Shown here: positions 1 through 8,582 of the stretch, one piece after another
How positions within the stretch are numbered: the stretch's first letter is position 1
Layout of the letters: the number at the start of each line of letters is the position of its first letter
Assembly: GCA_021298285.1 (NCBI GenBank)
Contig: JAJTFN010000023.1
Location: forward strand, 1 to 40,879
Source: Verrucomicrobium sp.
GTDB taxonomy: Bacteria > Verrucomicrobiota > Verrucomicrobiia > Limisphaerales > UBA9464
Length of the DNA stretch: 40,879 nt
Direction: 5' to 3'
Notes under the pieces: generated by a model
Told to the model about the DNA's origin: nothing
Database searches by the model: none
What the model saw: only the letters and a program-made list of their open reading frames with translations
Program-made: the position numbers and the translations under genes

Positions 1-104
1 GCTCCGAGTGCGAGGCCCATGAATTCGATTACGTGCGGCTGGCCACCGACCAGCCGCTGGACCAGGCGCTCCGGGCCTACCTCGAACGGAGGACCCGCCT
101 GTGA
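1..104 (+). CDS. C-terminal end of a DUF58 domain protein (5' truncated)
   Basis: Only the last 33 residues are present, read from base 3 to the TGA at 102-104. The tail has the pattern DYVRLATDQPLDQALRAYL followed by a basic end. DUF58 proteins, the partners of MoxR AAA+ ATPases, commonly finish with such a 'YxRLxTDxPLxxAL' segment. The next gene starts 81 bases downstream on the same strand and is a BatA-type protein, which is the usual neighbour of DUF58 in MoxR/Bat clusters. The call rests on this short tail plus context. The catalytic or core part lies outside the window, and a MoxR ATPase gene would be expected further upstream. Confidence 0.6.
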   Translation, partial: SECEAHEFDYVRLATDQPLDQALRAYLERRTRL

Positions 105-185
105 ACCACCGTCCCCGGCTGGCAGCCTGGCCGACACCCTCGGTGACACCACGGCCGACAAGCCCCGGCTGAATCCCCGCCCGGC

Positions 186-2297
186 ATGCCCTTCCTCTTC
201 ACCCAAGCCTTCCTGCTGTCGGCCCTCGCGGGCCTGGGCATCCCCGTGCTGCTGCACCTGCTCCTGCGCCAGCGCAATCCCCGCAAGCGCTTCAGCACCC
301 TGCGCTTCTTCGAGGTCCAGGACACCCGGAGCAGCGCCCGCCGACGGCTGCGCAACCTCTGGTTGCTGCTGCTGCGGCTGGTGGTGTTCGCCCTGATCGT
401 GCTGGCCTTCGCCCGGCCCTACCTGCCCGACGGATGGAATGGCACCCCCCGCCGGCCGCGGCGCGACGTGGTGATCCTGCTCGACCGCTCGCTGAGCCTG
501 CGGGCCCGCGAGGGCGCGACACCCCGTTGGACCTCCGCGCTGGCCGCGGCCAACCGGATCCTCGACGGGCTGGCCGAGGGTGACCGGGCGGCGCTCGTCT
601 CCGTCGGCGAGCGGGCCGAGGTGCTCTCGGGCTTCGCGCCGCCGGACCGGGTGCGCGGGCTGCTGCAGGGACTGGCTCCCGGGGCCGGACGGGGCGACCT
701 GGCCGGGGGATTCCGCGAGGCGCTCGACCTGGTCGGCGGCCTCGAGGCGCCGGGCTCGGCCTCGGTCGAGGTGATCGGCGACCTCCAGCGGTCGGGGGCC
801 GATGGTCTGGCCACCGTGCCCCTGCCGCGCTGGCTGCCCGTCGGCTGGACGCGGGTCGGGTCGGCCGCGGTGCCCCCCAATGTGGCCGTCACCGACCTGC
901 GGCCCTCCGCCGGCGACCCGGGCGCGCTGTCGATCACGCTCGCCAACCTCGGCGACACGCCGGTCAACGACCGCATCGCCCGGTGCCTCGTCGACGGGAA
1001 GGCCGTGGCCGAGATCCCCTTCAGCCGAGCGGCCGGCCAGTCGGCCACGGTCGAGTGGAGGCCGCCCCGGCCGACCCCCGGATGGCACGAGATCGAGGTC
1101 CGGCTGACCGCACCCGACGCGCTGGCCGACGACGACGTCCGCCGGCTGACGCTGCAGGTCCCCGAGCCCGTCCGGGTCGCCGTCGTGGAGAACCGGAGCG
1201 GCGTGCGGTCCTTCGAGGAGCAGGGCTTCTTCCTGGCCGCCGCGCTCGACCCCTTCCTCGGCGGCACCAACGCCGGGCGGAACGGCTTCATCGTGGAGGT
1301 GCTCCGGCCGGAGGCGCTGGCCGGGGTGCTCGGGCGGAACGGCGGGCTCCCGGCGCCCCGGGTGGTGCTGCTGCCCGCCCAGCGGGCGCTGCCCGCACCG
1401 GCGGTCGCCGCGCTCGGCGCGTGGGTGGAACAGGGCGGTGGGCTGCTGCTCTTCGGCGGCGAGGACCTCGAGCCCTCGCGCTTCAACGCGGAGTTCGGCG
1501 GGCTCACGCCGGCCCGGCCGGGTGCCCCGGTGGCCTCCGCGGCCGAGGTGCCCTGGCGGATCGGCGCCTTCGACCGCGACAGCCCGGTCTTCCGGCCGTT
1601 CGGCCGGGCCCGGGCCGGCGGGCCCTCCGTGGCCGAGTTCACGCGGCGGCACGCGCTCGAGGCGGTGCCGGGAGCAACCGTGCTGGCCCGCTTCGACGAC
1701 ACCCGGCCCTTCCTGCTGGCACGGTCGGCGGGCGCAGGCCGGGTGCTCTTCGCCAACACCTCGGCCGACACGGCCTGGACCGACTGGCCCAAGCACAAGA
1801 GCTTCGTGCCCTGGGTCCACGCCTCGGTGTCATGGCTGGCCGATGGGGGCGCCGAGCGCCGGCCGCATGCACCGGAACCGCTGATGACCGGGACCGGGGC
1901 GGCGATCGCCCCGGCCGGCGACGGCGACCCGGGGCTGCAGCCCGTCCTGAGCGTTTCCCCGACGCCGGAAGGCCCCGTGCCGGAGGTCTCCCTGAGGGCC
2001 GATGGCACGGCCGTCTTCGAGGTGCCCCATGCCGGGATCTACCGCCTGGCCGACCCGGCCGGCACCGAACGCTGGCGACGGGCGGCCAACCCGCCCCCGG
2101 TCGAGTCCGACCTGGCCGCGCTCGACGCTTCCGCCGCGGCCGGCCTGCTGGCCCGGCGCACCGACGCCGAGTCCGACCTGCCGCCCGGCTGGTTCGGCAA
2201 CGAGCCGGGCCGCCGCGAGTGGTGGCGCCTGCTGATGGGCGCCGCGCTGGCCGTCCTGCTCATCGAGACCGTCGTCGCCAACCGATCCACCCCATGA
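186..2297 (+). CDS. BatA-domain / VWA-like membrane protein
   Basis: This is a 703-residue inner-membrane protein. It opens with the BatA (aerotolerance regulator) N-terminal domain: a membrane helix at about residues 5-27, a basic stretch containing NPRKRFSTLRFF, and a second helix at about 58-76. A von Willebrand A-like domain follows, with a MIDAS-type D100-R-S102-L-S104. The middle holds CARDB/Ig-like sheet regions, then a ThuA/GATase-like fold segment (GGLLLFGGEDLEPSRFN). A last membrane helix lies at about 681-698. The central soluble part is therefore likely periplasmic. The ATG at 186 gives a proper N-terminal helix. The stop overlaps the next start (ATGA at 2294-2297), so translation is coupled. 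Bat proteins work with MoxR/DUF58 in envelope stress or complex assembly; the exact role here is unknown. Confidence 0.8.
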   Translation: MPFLFTQAFLLSALAGLGIPVLLHLLLRQRNPRKRFSTLRFFEVQDTRSSARRRLRNLWLLLLRLVVFALIVLAFARPYLPDGWNGTPRRPRRDVVILLDRSLSLRAREGATPRWTSALAAANRILDGLAEGDRAALVSVGERAEVLSGFAPPDRVRGLLQGLAPGAGRGDLAGGFREALDLVGGLEAPGSASVEVIGDLQRSGADGLATVPLPRWLPVGWTRVGSAAVPPNVAVTDLRPSAGDPGALSITLANLGDTPVNDRIARCLVDGKAVAEIPFSRAAGQSATVEWRPPRPTPGWHEIEVRLTAPDALADDDVRRLTLQVPEPVRVAVVENRSGVRSFEEQGFFLAAALDPFLGGTNAGRNGFIVEVLRPEALAGVLGRNGGLPAPRVVLLPAQRALPAPAVAALGAWVEQGGGLLLFGGEDLEPSRFNAEFGGLTPARPGAPVASAAEVPWRIGAFDRDSPVFRPFGRARAGGPSVAEFTRRHALEAVPGATVLARFDDTRPFLLARSAGAGRVLFANTSADTAWTDWPKHKSFVPWVHASVSWLADGGAERRPHAPEPLMTGTGAAIAPAGDGDPGLQPVLSVSPTPEGPVPEVSLRADGTAVFEVPHAGIYRLADPAGTERWRRAANPPPVESDLAALDASAAAGLLARRTDAESDLPPGWFGNEPGRREWWRLLMGAALAVLLIETVVANRSTP

Positions 2298-4936
2298 ACC
2301 TCCCCGCCGACCAGGCCCGCGATCGACTCGCCCGGAACGCCGCCCGCAAGGATGCCGCACGCCGGCTCGGCCTCGCCGCCGCCACCGCCGCCGGCCTGCT
2401 GCTGGGCCTGCTGCTGGTGATGCTCCTGGACTACGGCCTCGGGCTGCCGACCGGGGTCCGGGTCGCCACCGGGGGCCTGCTGCTGGCCGCGCTGGCGGCC
2501 GGGTGGCGCCGGTGGCGGGCGGCGCGGCGGCACCGGACCTCGCTCAAGGAGGCGGCGCTGGACCTGGAATCGGCCCGGCCCGGCCTCGGGTGCGAGGTGT
2601 CGACGGCCTCCGAATACCTCTCGGGCCGCCGCACCCCCGGGGATCCCCACGAGTCGGAACTGGCCGAGGCCCTGAGCCTCCGGGCGGCGCGCGTGGCGTC
2701 GGACCAGGACGCGGTGGCGTACCGTCGTCGCCTCGGCCTTCCCGGGCTGCTCTTCGGCGGCGGCGTGCTGGCGGGCCTGCTGGGGTTCCTGGTGGTGGCA
2801 CCGCAGTCGGGAATCGCGCTGCGGCGCGCCGTGGCGCCCTGGTCCGGGGCTCACTTCACCGGGCTGTCGGTGGAGCCGGCGGGCGGGGAGTTCCCCGTGG
2901 GCCACCGGCTCACCCTGACCAACCGCCTGTCGGGACGGATCCCGCGCTCGGTCGAGTTCCAGTGGCGGCAGGAGGGCCAGCCGGGCTGGCGCACCGAGAC
3001 CGTGGGCGTGGCCTCGAACCTCCCGGTGGCCTTCCACAGCCTCCTGGTATCCACCTCGGGAACCTTCCGCATCCGCGCCGGCGACCACCTGTCGGCGGAA
3101 TTCCCGCTCGTCGCGTACGTCCCGCCCGAGGTGTCTGCCCTCACGGTGCGGCTGGTGCCGCCGGCCTATTCCGGGTTGCCGGAACTGCGCCAGACCTCGC
3201 CGGCCATCACCGCGCTGCGGGGCACCCGCGCCCTCGTCGAGCTCGCGGCGAACGTGCCGCTGGGCCGGGCCGAGCTTCGGCTCACCAACGGCCCGGTGGT
3301 CGTGCTGGCGCCGGGCGCCTCGAACCTCTGGCGGGGCGAGCTGACCGTCGCGGTGGACACCGAGTACTCCATCGTGCTGGCCGACGTCCGGGGCCGGCCC
3401 GGCCCGGCGAACGCGGTGCGCCACCCGATCCGCGCGCTGCCGGACCTGCCGCCGAAGGTGGATGTCACCGAGCCCGGCGAGGACATCCGGGCCGATCCCG
3501 ACGAGGTCCTCCCCCTCAAGGTGGCCGCCTCGGACGACTTCGGCCTGGAATCGATCACGCTGGTGTACCATGTGCTCGGTGGACCCGAGCAACGGCTGGA
3601 GGTGCGCGACCGGCACACGAAGGACGGCCAGACCCTGGGCGCGGTGGTGCTTCGCCTCGAGAGCCTGGGGGTCAAACCCTACGACGTGGTGGCCTACCAT
3701 GCGGAGGCCCGCGACAACAACACGCTCGACGGCCCCGGCATCGGACGGTCGCCGACCTACTTCATCGAACTCACCGACCGCTCCGGGCCACCGCCCACCC
3801 AACGCAAAAGCCAGGGTCCGCCGCAGCAGCGCCTCAACCTGATCGCGATCCAGAAGGGCCTCCTGGCGGACACCACGGGCCTGGCCACCAACGCCGCCCC
3901 GAAGGCCTTCGGCGACCTGGCGGGCCGCCAGCGCGAGGCCCGGGCGCTCACCGCCCGCTACCAGGAGCGGCTCGAGGCCATGAACGCCCCGAAGGGCGCA
4001 CAATTCGCCCTCGACGAGGCGCTGGAGGGCATGGACGACGCCGCCAAGGCCCTCGACCAACGGTCGGCGCCATCGGCCATCCCGGCCGAGGAGAAGGCGC
4101 TGGCGGCGCTCTACCGGGCCATCAAGGCCATGCCGCAGCTCAAGAACCTGCCGACCAACCCGGACCTGGCCCTGCAGCCCCCAGACCCGTCGGCCGAACC
4201 GCCTCCGCCGCAAATCGTCCTCGAGGCCATCGAGAAGAAGCCCAAGACCCCGGCCGAGTCGGCGGAGGAAAAGAAAGCCCTCGAGGAGGCGCTCCAGGAG
4301 GCCTTGGCCCTCGCCCAGGCGCAGTCGGAGCTGACCGACCAGATGGATGGCAAGGACGGCAAGGACCCGAAAGGCGACAAGGGCGACAAGGAGGGCAAGG
4401 AGGGCAAGGGGCAGGCCGGACAGAAGGGCCAGAAGGGTCAGGAAGGCCAGGGGGACTCTCCGGGTGAACCGGGCCAGCGCGGACAGGGACGGGGACGGCC
4501 GGGCCAGACTCCGGGCCCAGGTTCCGGACCGGGGCAACCGGGCGGAAAACCACCGGGGCCGGGGAGTCCTGGGGATCCGTCCATGGCACAGCGCCAGCGT
4601 CAGTTGCAGGAACGGGCCCGCCGCCTGGCCGAACGGATGGACCGGCTGGCCAAGCCGAAGACCGGCGAGTCGCCCGAGGCCCGGGCGGCCGGCCAGCGGG
4701 TGCTGACGGCGGCCGACCAGATGAGCCAGGCCGCCGAGGCCCTGGGTGACGGCCGCTCCGACGACGCCGGAACCAGCGGAAGCCTGGCGGCCGCCGGGGT
4801 GCAGTCGGCGGCGGACCTCCTCGAGCGGGCCCTGCGCCCGGGCCCGGAGCGCACCGACGTGTCGGCCGAGGAGGCGCCGGCCCAGTTCGAGGAGCAGATC
4901 GCCGAATACTTCCGCCGGCTGACCCGGGCCCAATGA
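2294..4936 (+). CDS. DUF4175-like large membrane protein with collagen-like linker
   Basis: This is an 880-residue protein starting at the ATG that overlaps the previous stop; the reading frame is open further upstream, but that part is antisense-like shadow. Membrane helices are at about residues 27-46, 55-70 and 146-170. A long beta-rich region with the phrase RLVPPAYSGLPELRQTSP follows, which resembles DUF4175-type proteins encoded beside BatA/VWA genes in PVC bacteria and alphaproteobacteria. After a helical, charged segment (about 500-680) comes a Gly-Lys-Gln-Pro-rich, collagen-like linker at about 684-763, then a helical C-terminus with Arg/Ala/Glu-rich coiled-coil character. It sits inside the BatA-VWA operon. 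The family assignment is by pattern and context; the molecular function is not known. A periplasmic scaffold or assembly factor is only a guess. Confidence 0.7.
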   Translation: MNLPADQARDRLARNAARKDAARRLGLAAATAAGLLLGLLLVMLLDYGLGLPTGVRVATGGLLLAALAAGWRRWRAARRHRTSLKEAALDLESARPGLGCEVSTASEYLSGRRTPGDPHESELAEALSLRAARVASDQDAVAYRRRLGLPGLLFGGGVLAGLLGFLVVAPQSGIALRRAVAPWSGAHFTGLSVEPAGGEFPVGHRLTLTNRLSGRIPRSVEFQWRQEGQPGWRTETVGVASNLPVAFHSLLVSTSGTFRIRAGDHLSAEFPLVAYVPPEVSALTVRLVPPAYSGLPELRQTSPAITALRGTRALVELAANVPLGRAELRLTNGPVVVLAPGASNLWRGELTVAVDTEYSIVLADVRGRPGPANAVRHPIRALPDLPPKVDVTEPGEDIRADPDEVLPLKVAASDDFGLESITLVYHVLGGPEQRLEVRDRHTKDGQTLGAVVLRLESLGVKPYDVVAYHAEARDNNTLDGPGIGRSPTYFIELTDRSGPPPTQRKSQGPPQQRLNLIAIQKGLLADTTGLATNAAPKAFGDLAGRQREARALTARYQERLEAMNAPKGAQFALDEALEGMDDAAKALDQRSAPSAIPAEEKALAALYRAIKAMPQLKNLPTNPDLALQPPDPSAEPPPPQIVLEAIEKKPKTPAESAEEKKALEEALQEALALAQAQSELTDQMDGKDGKDPKGDKGDKEGKEGKGQAGQKGQKGQEGQGDSPGEPGQRGQGRGRPGQTPGPGSGPGQPGGKPPGPGSPGDPSMAQRQRQLQERARRLAERMDRLAKPKTGESPEARAAGQRVLTAADQMSQAAEALGDGRSDDAGTSGSLAAAGVQSAADLLERALRPGPERTDVSAEEAPAQFEEQIAEYFRRLTRAQ

Positions 4937-4982
4937 CGCCGGACCTGGACAATCCGACCCCGATGACCCCACCCCCGTCGCC

Positions 4983-7301
4983 ATGATGCAGTTCTCGCAA
5001 ACGCCGGATCCCCGCTGGCTGATCGCCGGCGGCCTGGCCGTCACGGTGCTGGTCGCGGTCAGCCACGCGCTGGCCCGGGGCCGGTCCCAGCCGTGGGTCC
5101 GGGGCGTGTGCGCCTTCCTGCGGATGACCTCCTTCACCGGCCTGGTGCTCTGCCTGCTGGACCCGCAGTGGGTGGAGAAGATCGTCCAGCCCCGGAAGGC
5201 CCGGGTGGCGGTGCTGGTGGACACCTCGCGCAGCATGGCCACCGGCGACGTGCCGGAGGGTCGCCTCGGGGCCGCGCGGTCGTGGATCGCCCGGCATGTG
5301 CTCACCGCCAAGCCGGACACCGTCGAGGTGCTCGGCCTGCGCTTCAGCGCCTCGGTGACGGCCGAGACCAACGGCGTCGCCGGCGCGGCCGATGGACCCT
5401 CCAGCGGCCTGGGCCGGGCGCTCGAGAGCCTGTTGTCGCTGCCCCCGGAGGAACCGCTGGCCGGCGTGCTGCTCGTGTCCGACGGCATCGAGACCGACGG
5501 CCGGGACCCCGAGGCCGCCGCCCGCCGGCTCCGCCGCCACGGGCTGCGCGTGCACACCCTGCTCAGCGGCACCACCAACGAGCTGCAGGACGTGCGCATC
5601 ACCGGCGTCGAGGTGCGCCGGGCCGTGGCCGAGAAGGCGCCCACCCGCGTCTCGGTCGGCCTCCGGTCGCCGGGCTTCGCCGGGAGGCGGGTGACCGTCC
5701 AGGTACGCAAGGAGGGGCGCATCCTCGCCGCCCGACCCATCGACCTGGACGGCGGGGACCAACGCATCGAGCTGGAATTCACGCCGGGATCCCGGGGCTT
5801 CCAGGTCTACGAGGTGGCCGTCTCGGGCCTGCCCGGCGAATGGCTGGCCTCGAACAACCAGCGCCCCTTCGGCCTGGAGGTCGTCGATCCCACGCTGCGG
5901 GTCCTGTACATGGAGGGCACCCCGCAGAACAACCAGAGCCCGCAGCCCGAGTGGAAGTACCTCAAGGACGCGCTGCAGAGCGACCCGGGCATCCGGGTGA
6001 CGACGCTGTACCGGCAGTTCGGCAACAACGGCCAGTACCTGAACACCGTCGACTCCGACCCGGAGACCGGCGAGCGCATCTACCCGGTCGAGCACCCGAC
6101 CCAGGGCTTCCCGCGGACCCTCGCGGGCCTGCTCGACCACGACGTGGTGATCCACAGCGACATCCGGCGCGACTCGTTCAGCCCGTTGCAGCTCACCAAC
6201 ATGGCCCGCCTGGTCGAGGAATTCGGGGGCGGCTTCCTGATGATCGGCGGCAACTCGGCCTTCGGCCGGGGCGGATACCACCAGACCCTGCTCGACCGCA
6301 TCATCCCGGTGGCGATGGAGGGGGCCTACGACTCCTCCCGCGAGGACTTCCTGCCCAAGGTGCCCCGGGCCGCATGGACGCACCCCATCGTCGCCATCGG
6401 TGCCGATGCCGATGAGACGCGCCGGATCTGGACCGAGAAGTTCCCGGTGCTGCATGGCATCAACCGGATGGAACGGGCCAAGCCGGGCGCGCAGGTGCTG
6501 GCGTACGCCGACAACGCGCCACCGGGCTTCGAGGGCGACGTGCTGCTGGCGGTGCAGGAGGTGGGCCGCGGACGCACCATGGCCTTCACCTCCGACACCA
6601 CCCGGTCGTGGGGGTCGGACTTCGAGACGCTCTGGGGCGAGCCCCGGAATCCGAAGTGGCCGCTCACGGAGGACAACTCCGACTCGCGCTACTACCGTCG
6701 GTTCTGGGTCAACGCCATCCGGTGGCTGGCGGCCGGGCGGTCCAGCCGCACCAACCCGCCGGTGCAGCTCGACCTGTCCGGGTCGCTCATTTCCCCGGGG
6801 TCCACCGTGTCGGCCTCCGTGCAGGTGAGGGACGCGGGCCGGCAGGAGCTCACCGATGCCGAGGTCACGCTCTACGCCGGGTCGGGCACCTCGAGCAACG
6901 CCGTCGGCGTGGCGCGGTACGATCCCGCAAGCCGGGCCTACGTGGCGCCGGTCACGCTGCAGCGCCCGGGAAGCTTCATCATCACCGCCGTGGCCCGCCG
7001 CCAGGGTGAGCCCGTGGGGATCGACCGCCAACTGCTGGGGGTCGAGTCGGTGGACCCGGAAATGGCCGACCTCCAGGCCCGGCCGACGGTCCTGCAGGCC
7101 GTCGCGCGGGCGGGCGAGGGCGGGTTCCACCGCGTCGAGGACGCCGAGCCCCGCGGCCTCGAGGCGCTCTGGGGCGATCTTCCCCCTCCCAGGGTCGAGT
7201 TCCTGCGCAGGTCCCTGTGGGACCGCCCGCTCCACCTGGGGATCCTGCTGGGGCTGTTGGTGCTGGAATGGTCCCTGCGCCGGTGGAAAGGTCTGGCCTG
7301 A
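4983..7301 (+). CDS. VWA domain protein with glutamine-amidotransferase-like domain
   Basis: This is a 772-residue membrane protein. Two N-terminal helices (about 12-29 and 43-58) precede a VWA domain with a clear MIDAS motif D80-T-S82-R-S84. From about residue 305 to 455 there is a 'putative glutamine amidotransferase' type domain, recognised by LRVLYMEGTPQ and GGGFLMIGGNSAFGRGGY. I do not see the nucleophilic Cys of true class I amidotransferases, so it probably serves as a binding domain. Beta-sandwich sequence follows, and the chain ends with a membrane helix at about 750-765. The architecture is a sister of the BatA-like gene at 186, so the cluster encodes two related large VWA proteins flanking the DUF4175-like one. 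Start codons at 4983 and 4986 are equally possible; no Shine-Dalgarno sequence decides. Confidence 0.78.
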   Translation: MMQFSQTPDPRWLIAGGLAVTVLVAVSHALARGRSQPWVRGVCAFLRMTSFTGLVLCLLDPQWVEKIVQPRKARVAVLVDTSRSMATGDVPEGRLGAARSWIARHVLTAKPDTVEVLGLRFSASVTAETNGVAGAADGPSSGLGRALESLLSLPPEEPLAGVLLVSDGIETDGRDPEAAARRLRRHGLRVHTLLSGTTNELQDVRITGVEVRRAVAEKAPTRVSVGLRSPGFAGRRVTVQVRKEGRILAARPIDLDGGDQRIELEFTPGSRGFQVYEVAVSGLPGEWLASNNQRPFGLEVVDPTLRVLYMEGTPQNNQSPQPEWKYLKDALQSDPGIRVTTLYRQFGNNGQYLNTVDSDPETGERIYPVEHPTQGFPRTLAGLLDHDVVIHSDIRRDSFSPLQLTNMARLVEEFGGGFLMIGGNSAFGRGGYHQTLLDRIIPVAMEGAYDSSREDFLPKVPRAAWTHPIVAIGADADETRRIWTEKFPVLHGINRMERAKPGAQVLAYADNAPPGFEGDVLLAVQEVGRGRTMAFTSDTTRSWGSDFETLWGEPRNPKWPLTEDNSDSRYYRRFWVNAIRWLAAGRSSRTNPPVQLDLSGSLISPGSTVSASVQVRDAGRQELTDAEVTLYAGSGTSSNAVGVARYDPASRAYVAPVTLQRPGSFIITAVARRQGEPVGIDRQLLGVESVDPEMADLQARPTVLQAVARAGEGGFHRVEDAEPRGLEALWGDLPPPRVEFLRRSLWDRPLHLGILLGLLVLEWSLRRWKGLA

Positions 7302-7307
7302 GCCGCC

Positions 7308-8582
7308 ATGCCACGCCCCGCGGAATCCCCGAACCGAGTCCCGGCCGAGGCGCCCCCCGTCCCGGTTCGCCGGCCTCGGCACGGCAGACCGGCCGGTCCG
7401 GGGCCGGCGCTTCGGATCCTGCTGGCCGGGCTGCTGGCGCTTTGGGCCGCCGGCGGCGCCGTCACCGCCGGGCCGATCGCCTTCCGGGACGCCGGGCCGG
7501 GCCTGTCCGTGGCGCATGTGGTGCGCGACGAGCCGTGGTCGCTGCACGTGGTGCGCGTCGATCGCCATCACCCGGGCCTTGGGTTCTTCCCGTCGCTGGC
7601 CTTCCATGACCGCATCGGCCTCAACCCGCTCTCGGAGCAGGTGGCCCTGTTCCCCAAGGCGCTGGGCACCGTGGAGGCGGCCATCAACGGCGACTTCTAC
7701 GCCGTCGAGAACGACCCGATGCCGGGCGATCCACGCGGCCTGTTCCTCCAGCGGGGCTCCCTGGTCAGCGCCCCCATCGCGCGGGACTGCCTGTGGTTCG
7801 ACACCTCGGGCGCACCCCACGTCGACACCGTGCGCGCGCGGTTCACGGTGCGGGTCGGCGACTCCACCCCGGTGGACTTCGGCCTGAACGAGGACTTCGA
7901 CGGCGCGCGCCCGGTGGTGCTCACCCGGGCCGCGTCGCCGGCCCCGGACCCATGGGATCCGGGCGCCGGCTGGGTGCTGGCCCGCGACGGCTCCCACCCG
8001 TGGCTGCCGCTGTCCCCGGGCCGGACGCTGCGCGGCCGGGTGCGCGGGCCGGCCCGGACGGTCCGGCCGGAGATCGCTCCGGACACCCTGCTGCTGCATG
8101 CCGGACCGGGGCTCCGGCCCCACCTGCGCGAGGGGGCGACCGTGGTCTTGGAGACGGCCACCGAACCGTCGCTCGCCATGGCCGTCTCGGCCATCGGCGG
8201 CGGACCGGCCCTGGTGCACCTGGGCCGGGTGACCGGCAAGTCGGCCGCCAAGGCGTTCGAACGTCACCCGAGGTCGGCCTTCGGCTGGAACGGGCGGCAC
8301 GGTTTCCTGGTGGTGGTCGACGGCCGCCAGGCGGGCCTGTCGGTGGGGATGACCCTCGCCGAGTTGTCGGAGTTCCTCGTCGAGCTGGGCTGCGACGAGG
8401 CGATCAACCTCGACGGCGGCGGCTCCACCGAGCTGATCCTCGGCGACGGGATCCTCAACAGCCCGTGCTACGGGCGCGAGCGGGCCACGGCCACGGGCCT
8501 CCTGGTGGTGCGCGCTCCGGCCTCGGCCCCCACCGGCCGCGCCGAATCCCCGGGCACCAGCTCGGCCCGTCCCTCGCCATGA
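7308..8582 (+). CDS. Phosphodiester glycosidase family protein (copy 1)
   Basis: This is a 424-residue exported protein of the NAGPA family (phosphodiester glycosidase domain; the human homologue removes the GlcNAc cap from mannose 6-phosphate). Diagnostic blocks are INGDFYAVEND (about residue 126), AIGGGPALV, HPRSAFGWN, and the hallmark INLDGGGSTEL (about 367). A hydrophobic segment at about 43-60 (ILLAGLLALWAAGG) looks like a signal peptide or anchor after an unusually long Arg/Pro-rich N-terminus. The true start could therefore lie further downstream, but no in-frame ATG before the helix offers it. It starts 6 bases after the VWA gene and overlaps the next gene by ATGA, so it belongs to the same transcript. 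In bacteria the substrates are mostly unknown (exopolysaccharide or teichoic-acid-like phosphodiesters). Confidence 0.85.
   Translation: MPRPAESPNRVPAEAPPVPVRRPRHGRPAGPGPALRILLAGLLALWAAGGAVTAGPIAFRDAGPGLSVAHVVRDEPWSLHVVRVDRHHPGLGFFPSLAFHDRIGLNPLSEQVALFPKALGTVEAAINGDFYAVENDPMPGDPRGLFLQRGSLVSAPIARDCLWFDTSGAPHVDTVRARFTVRVGDSTPVDFGLNEDFDGARPVVLTRAASPAPDPWDPGAGWVLARDGSHPWLPLSPGRTLRGRVRGPARTVRPEIAPDTLLLHAGPGLRPHLREGATVVLETATEPSLAMAVSAIGGGPALVHLGRVTGKSAAKAFERHPRSAFGWNGRHGFLVVVDGRQAGLSVGMTLAELSEFLVELGCDEAINLDGGGSTELILGDGILNSPCYGRERATATGLLVVRAPASAPTGRAESPGTSSARPSP

Noticed and set aside
983-2293. Upstream extension of the DUF4175-like frame
   Set aside because: It lies inside the BatA gene in another frame, with Arg/Pro-rich composition; the protein proper starts at the coupled ATG 2294.
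4140-8300. Long minus-strand open frame (1386 codons) and the similar one at 2039-5782
   Set aside because: Both are antisense shadows of the DUF4175-like, VWA and phosphodiester glycosidase genes. No recognizable domain.
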